Assembly: GCA_016789785.1 (NCBI GenBank)
Contig: JAEUQE010000128.1
Location: 1-24,069, forward strand
Source of the DNA: Bryobacterales bacterium
Lineage (GTDB): Bacteria; Acidobacteriota; Terriglobia; Bryobacterales; Bryobacteraceae
DNA length: 24,069 nucleotides
Direction: 5' to 3'
Part shown: positions 23,200 to 24,069 of the stretch, one piece after another
Numbering within the stretch: the stretch's first letter is position 1
Layout of the letters: each line of letters begins with the position of its first letter
Translations under genes and position numbers: made by a program
Notes under the pieces: model-generated
Databases searched by the model: none
The model's input: only the letters and a program-made list of their open reading frames with translations
Told to the model about the DNA's origin: nothing

Positions 23200-23585
23200 C
23201 GGCAGTACTTTCACTTTGCTTTCTTGCGCCGTGCGCCCGACGGTAGCGCACGCACTTGCCTGCCGCTTCCCCTCTCAAGCGCCAGGTTTGCCACTTCCAA
23301 AGTTCGTTGAGGCAGGAGTGATCCATTGTTCACCCTCGGAATCAGGCCAAGAGTATTGACCCTGCCGCTGGCCGCGCTAGTAGATTCAAGACCGCCGAAT
23401 CTGACGATTGGCTCGCCCCGGCGCGATGATGTCTACCCTCGCACGCCAACCCCTCAAACACCAATCTTGATGCCCCCCGTTTCACACACCCACTTCGGCT
23501 TGCCCTACTCTCAGGGGTTGGAGATGTCTGCGCTAACAGCAGCTTCGCAAGCGATTGGCCGGTAAAAAGCTGAGGGCCGCCAAAA
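23200..23585. other. Intergenic region with weak hairpins, no supported gene
   Basis: About 390 bp between the end of the ffh operon and the convergent regulator gene. It contains GTGCGC/GCGCAC (23231-23251, 9-nt loop, no T-run), possibly a weak operon end, and a widely spaced 9-bp inverted repeat CCAACCCCT/AGGGGTTGG (23446-23454 and 23513-23521). A 79-codon frame at 23326-23565 is Pro/Thr-rich without a recognisable domain or ribosome site, and is not called. Confidence 0.4.
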
Positions 23586-23960
23586 CTACACAGCCACTAA
23601 TTCCGGCATGAAGCTCACAAAGCTGCGCGGCTCCCGATAGCGCTGAAACCGGTAGCCGACCCCGAAAATCGTCTCGATGTAGGTGTCGCCATAGGGGAAC
23701 AGCTTTTTGCGGAGACGGCGGATATGCACGTCGAGGGTGCGTGTCCGGATGTCTTTCCCGTAGCCCCAAATGCGCTCCAGCAGGATCTCGCGCGGAACGA
23801 TCTCTCCGGCATTCTCCACCAACAAGCCCAGCAGTTCATGCTCCTTGCGGGTGAGGATGATCTCGCGCAGGTCGACGTAGGCTGATGTGCTGCCGAAGTC
23901 GAAAGCGAGATGCTGGTCCTTGTATTCTTTGTCGATCGCGCTTGGCCGTACTTGAAACAT
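23586..23960 (-). CDS. OmpR/PhoB-type winged-helix DNA-binding protein without receiver domain
   Basis: 124 residues consisting almost only of a Trans_reg_C winged helix: V-D-L-R-E-I-I-L-T-R-K-E-H-E-L-L-G-L-L, I-V-P-R-E-I-L-L-E-R-I-W-G-Y, the recognition helix R-T-R-T-L-D-V-H-I-R-R-L-R-K-K-L, and the wing I-E-T-I-F-G-V-G-Y-R-F. Full response regulators have about 120 extra N-terminal residues with a phospho-acceptor Asp. Here the frame stays open upstream to the window edge but does not read like a receiver domain. ATG 23960 is preferred (GGGGGTGG upstream); GTG 23969 is an alternative. It probably binds DNA without phosphorylation control. Direct repeats upstream suggest autoregulation. Confidence 0.8.
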   Translation of the reverse strand: MFQVRPSAIDKEYKDQHLAFDFGSTSAYVDLREIILTRKEHELLGLLVENAGEIVPREILLERIWGYGKDIRTRTLDVHIRRLRKKLFPYGDTYIETIFGVGYRFQRYREPRSFVSFMPELVAV

Positions 23961-24027
23961 GTCGTCCACCCCCTGTGAATTGCTTACCTTGAATACTACG
24001 GGGAAGACGAAGAAAGGTCGTTCAGAG

Positions 24028-24048
24028 TTTGTAAAAGATTTGTAAAAG
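24028..24048. promoter_or_regulatory. 11-bp-spaced direct repeat upstream of the winged-helix gene
   Basis: TTTGTAAAAG occurs twice (24028-24037 and 24039-24048) with an 11-bp period, and a partial third GTAAA starts at 24051. Direct repeats at about one helical turn are the usual binding-site form for tandem OmpR/PhoB-family winged helices. The site lies about 70-90 bp before the start codon. The binding protein is inferred. Confidence 0.55.
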
Positions 24049-24069
24049 GTGTAAATCCAGCAACTTCCG

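Noticed and set aside
23446..23521. CCAACCCCT/AGGGGTTGG inverted repeat as an IS or attachment site
   Set aside because: Only 9 bp, 58 bp apart, with no transposase and no target duplication. It may be chance.
23326..23565. A 79-codon plus-strand ORF
   Set aside because: It has a TTG start, no ribosome site, Pro/Thr-rich composition and no recognisable domain, in a region otherwise looking intergenic.

Overview
The window is about 24 kb of GC-rich bacterial chromosome. The gene content fits a soil or sediment Acidobacteriota of the Solibacter/Bryobacter type: a surface protein built from 'putative Ig' repeats, a Tat-type sulfatase, a secreted S9 peptidase, an FHA-DUF4123 protein and several toxin-antitoxin modules around a conserved ffh-rpsP-khpA-rimM-trmD-rplS-rnhB operon. 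The phylum is inferred from protein style; no rRNA or other phylogenetic marker was compared.

Layout. 1-2255 holds the 3' part of a large Ig-repeat surface protein, then an FHA-DUF4123 fusion (T6SS adaptor-like) on the + strand. 3254-4524 (-) is a two-gene PIN-domain module. 4566-11151 (-) is a tightly overlapping cluster: a 1083-aa CPBP-type membrane protease with an internal duplication, an S9 peptidase and a sulfatase. 11220-11765 (-) is an exported peroxiredoxin whose peroxidatic cysteine codon is an in-frame TGA, followed by a hairpin with the geometry of a bacterial SECIS element. It is therefore read as one selenocysteine gene and not two ORFs. 11836-14139 (-) carries an NfeD-like membrane protein, a P-loop/deoxycytidylate deaminase of the antiphage AvcD (dCTP deaminase) type, and a small coupled ORF of unknown function.

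14306-16723 is the SAM-cycle control unit: ahcY (-) and a divergent ArsR-methyltransferase fusion (+) of the SahR type. An ATCAA-N6-TTGAT palindrome lies between them, inside overlapping divergent promoters. 16803-18341 is a toxin-antitoxin patch: DUF433/DUF5615 (+), a 300-bp degenerate stretch, and a higBA module (-) with an intact antitoxin but a frameshifted toxin gene. 18613-23199 (+) is the SRP/translation operon, with repeated 4-base GTGA overlaps, ending in a small two-helix membrane protein. The right edge has a DNA-binding-only OmpR/PhoB-type regulator (-), with 11-bp-spaced direct repeats upstream.

The most interesting items are the putative Sec-peroxiredoxin with its SECIS hairpin, the deaminase defence locus with a small coupled ORF and no room for the usual upstream inhibitor RNA, and the SahR operator architecture. 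No rRNA, tRNA, CRISPR array, insertion sequence or prophage was seen.
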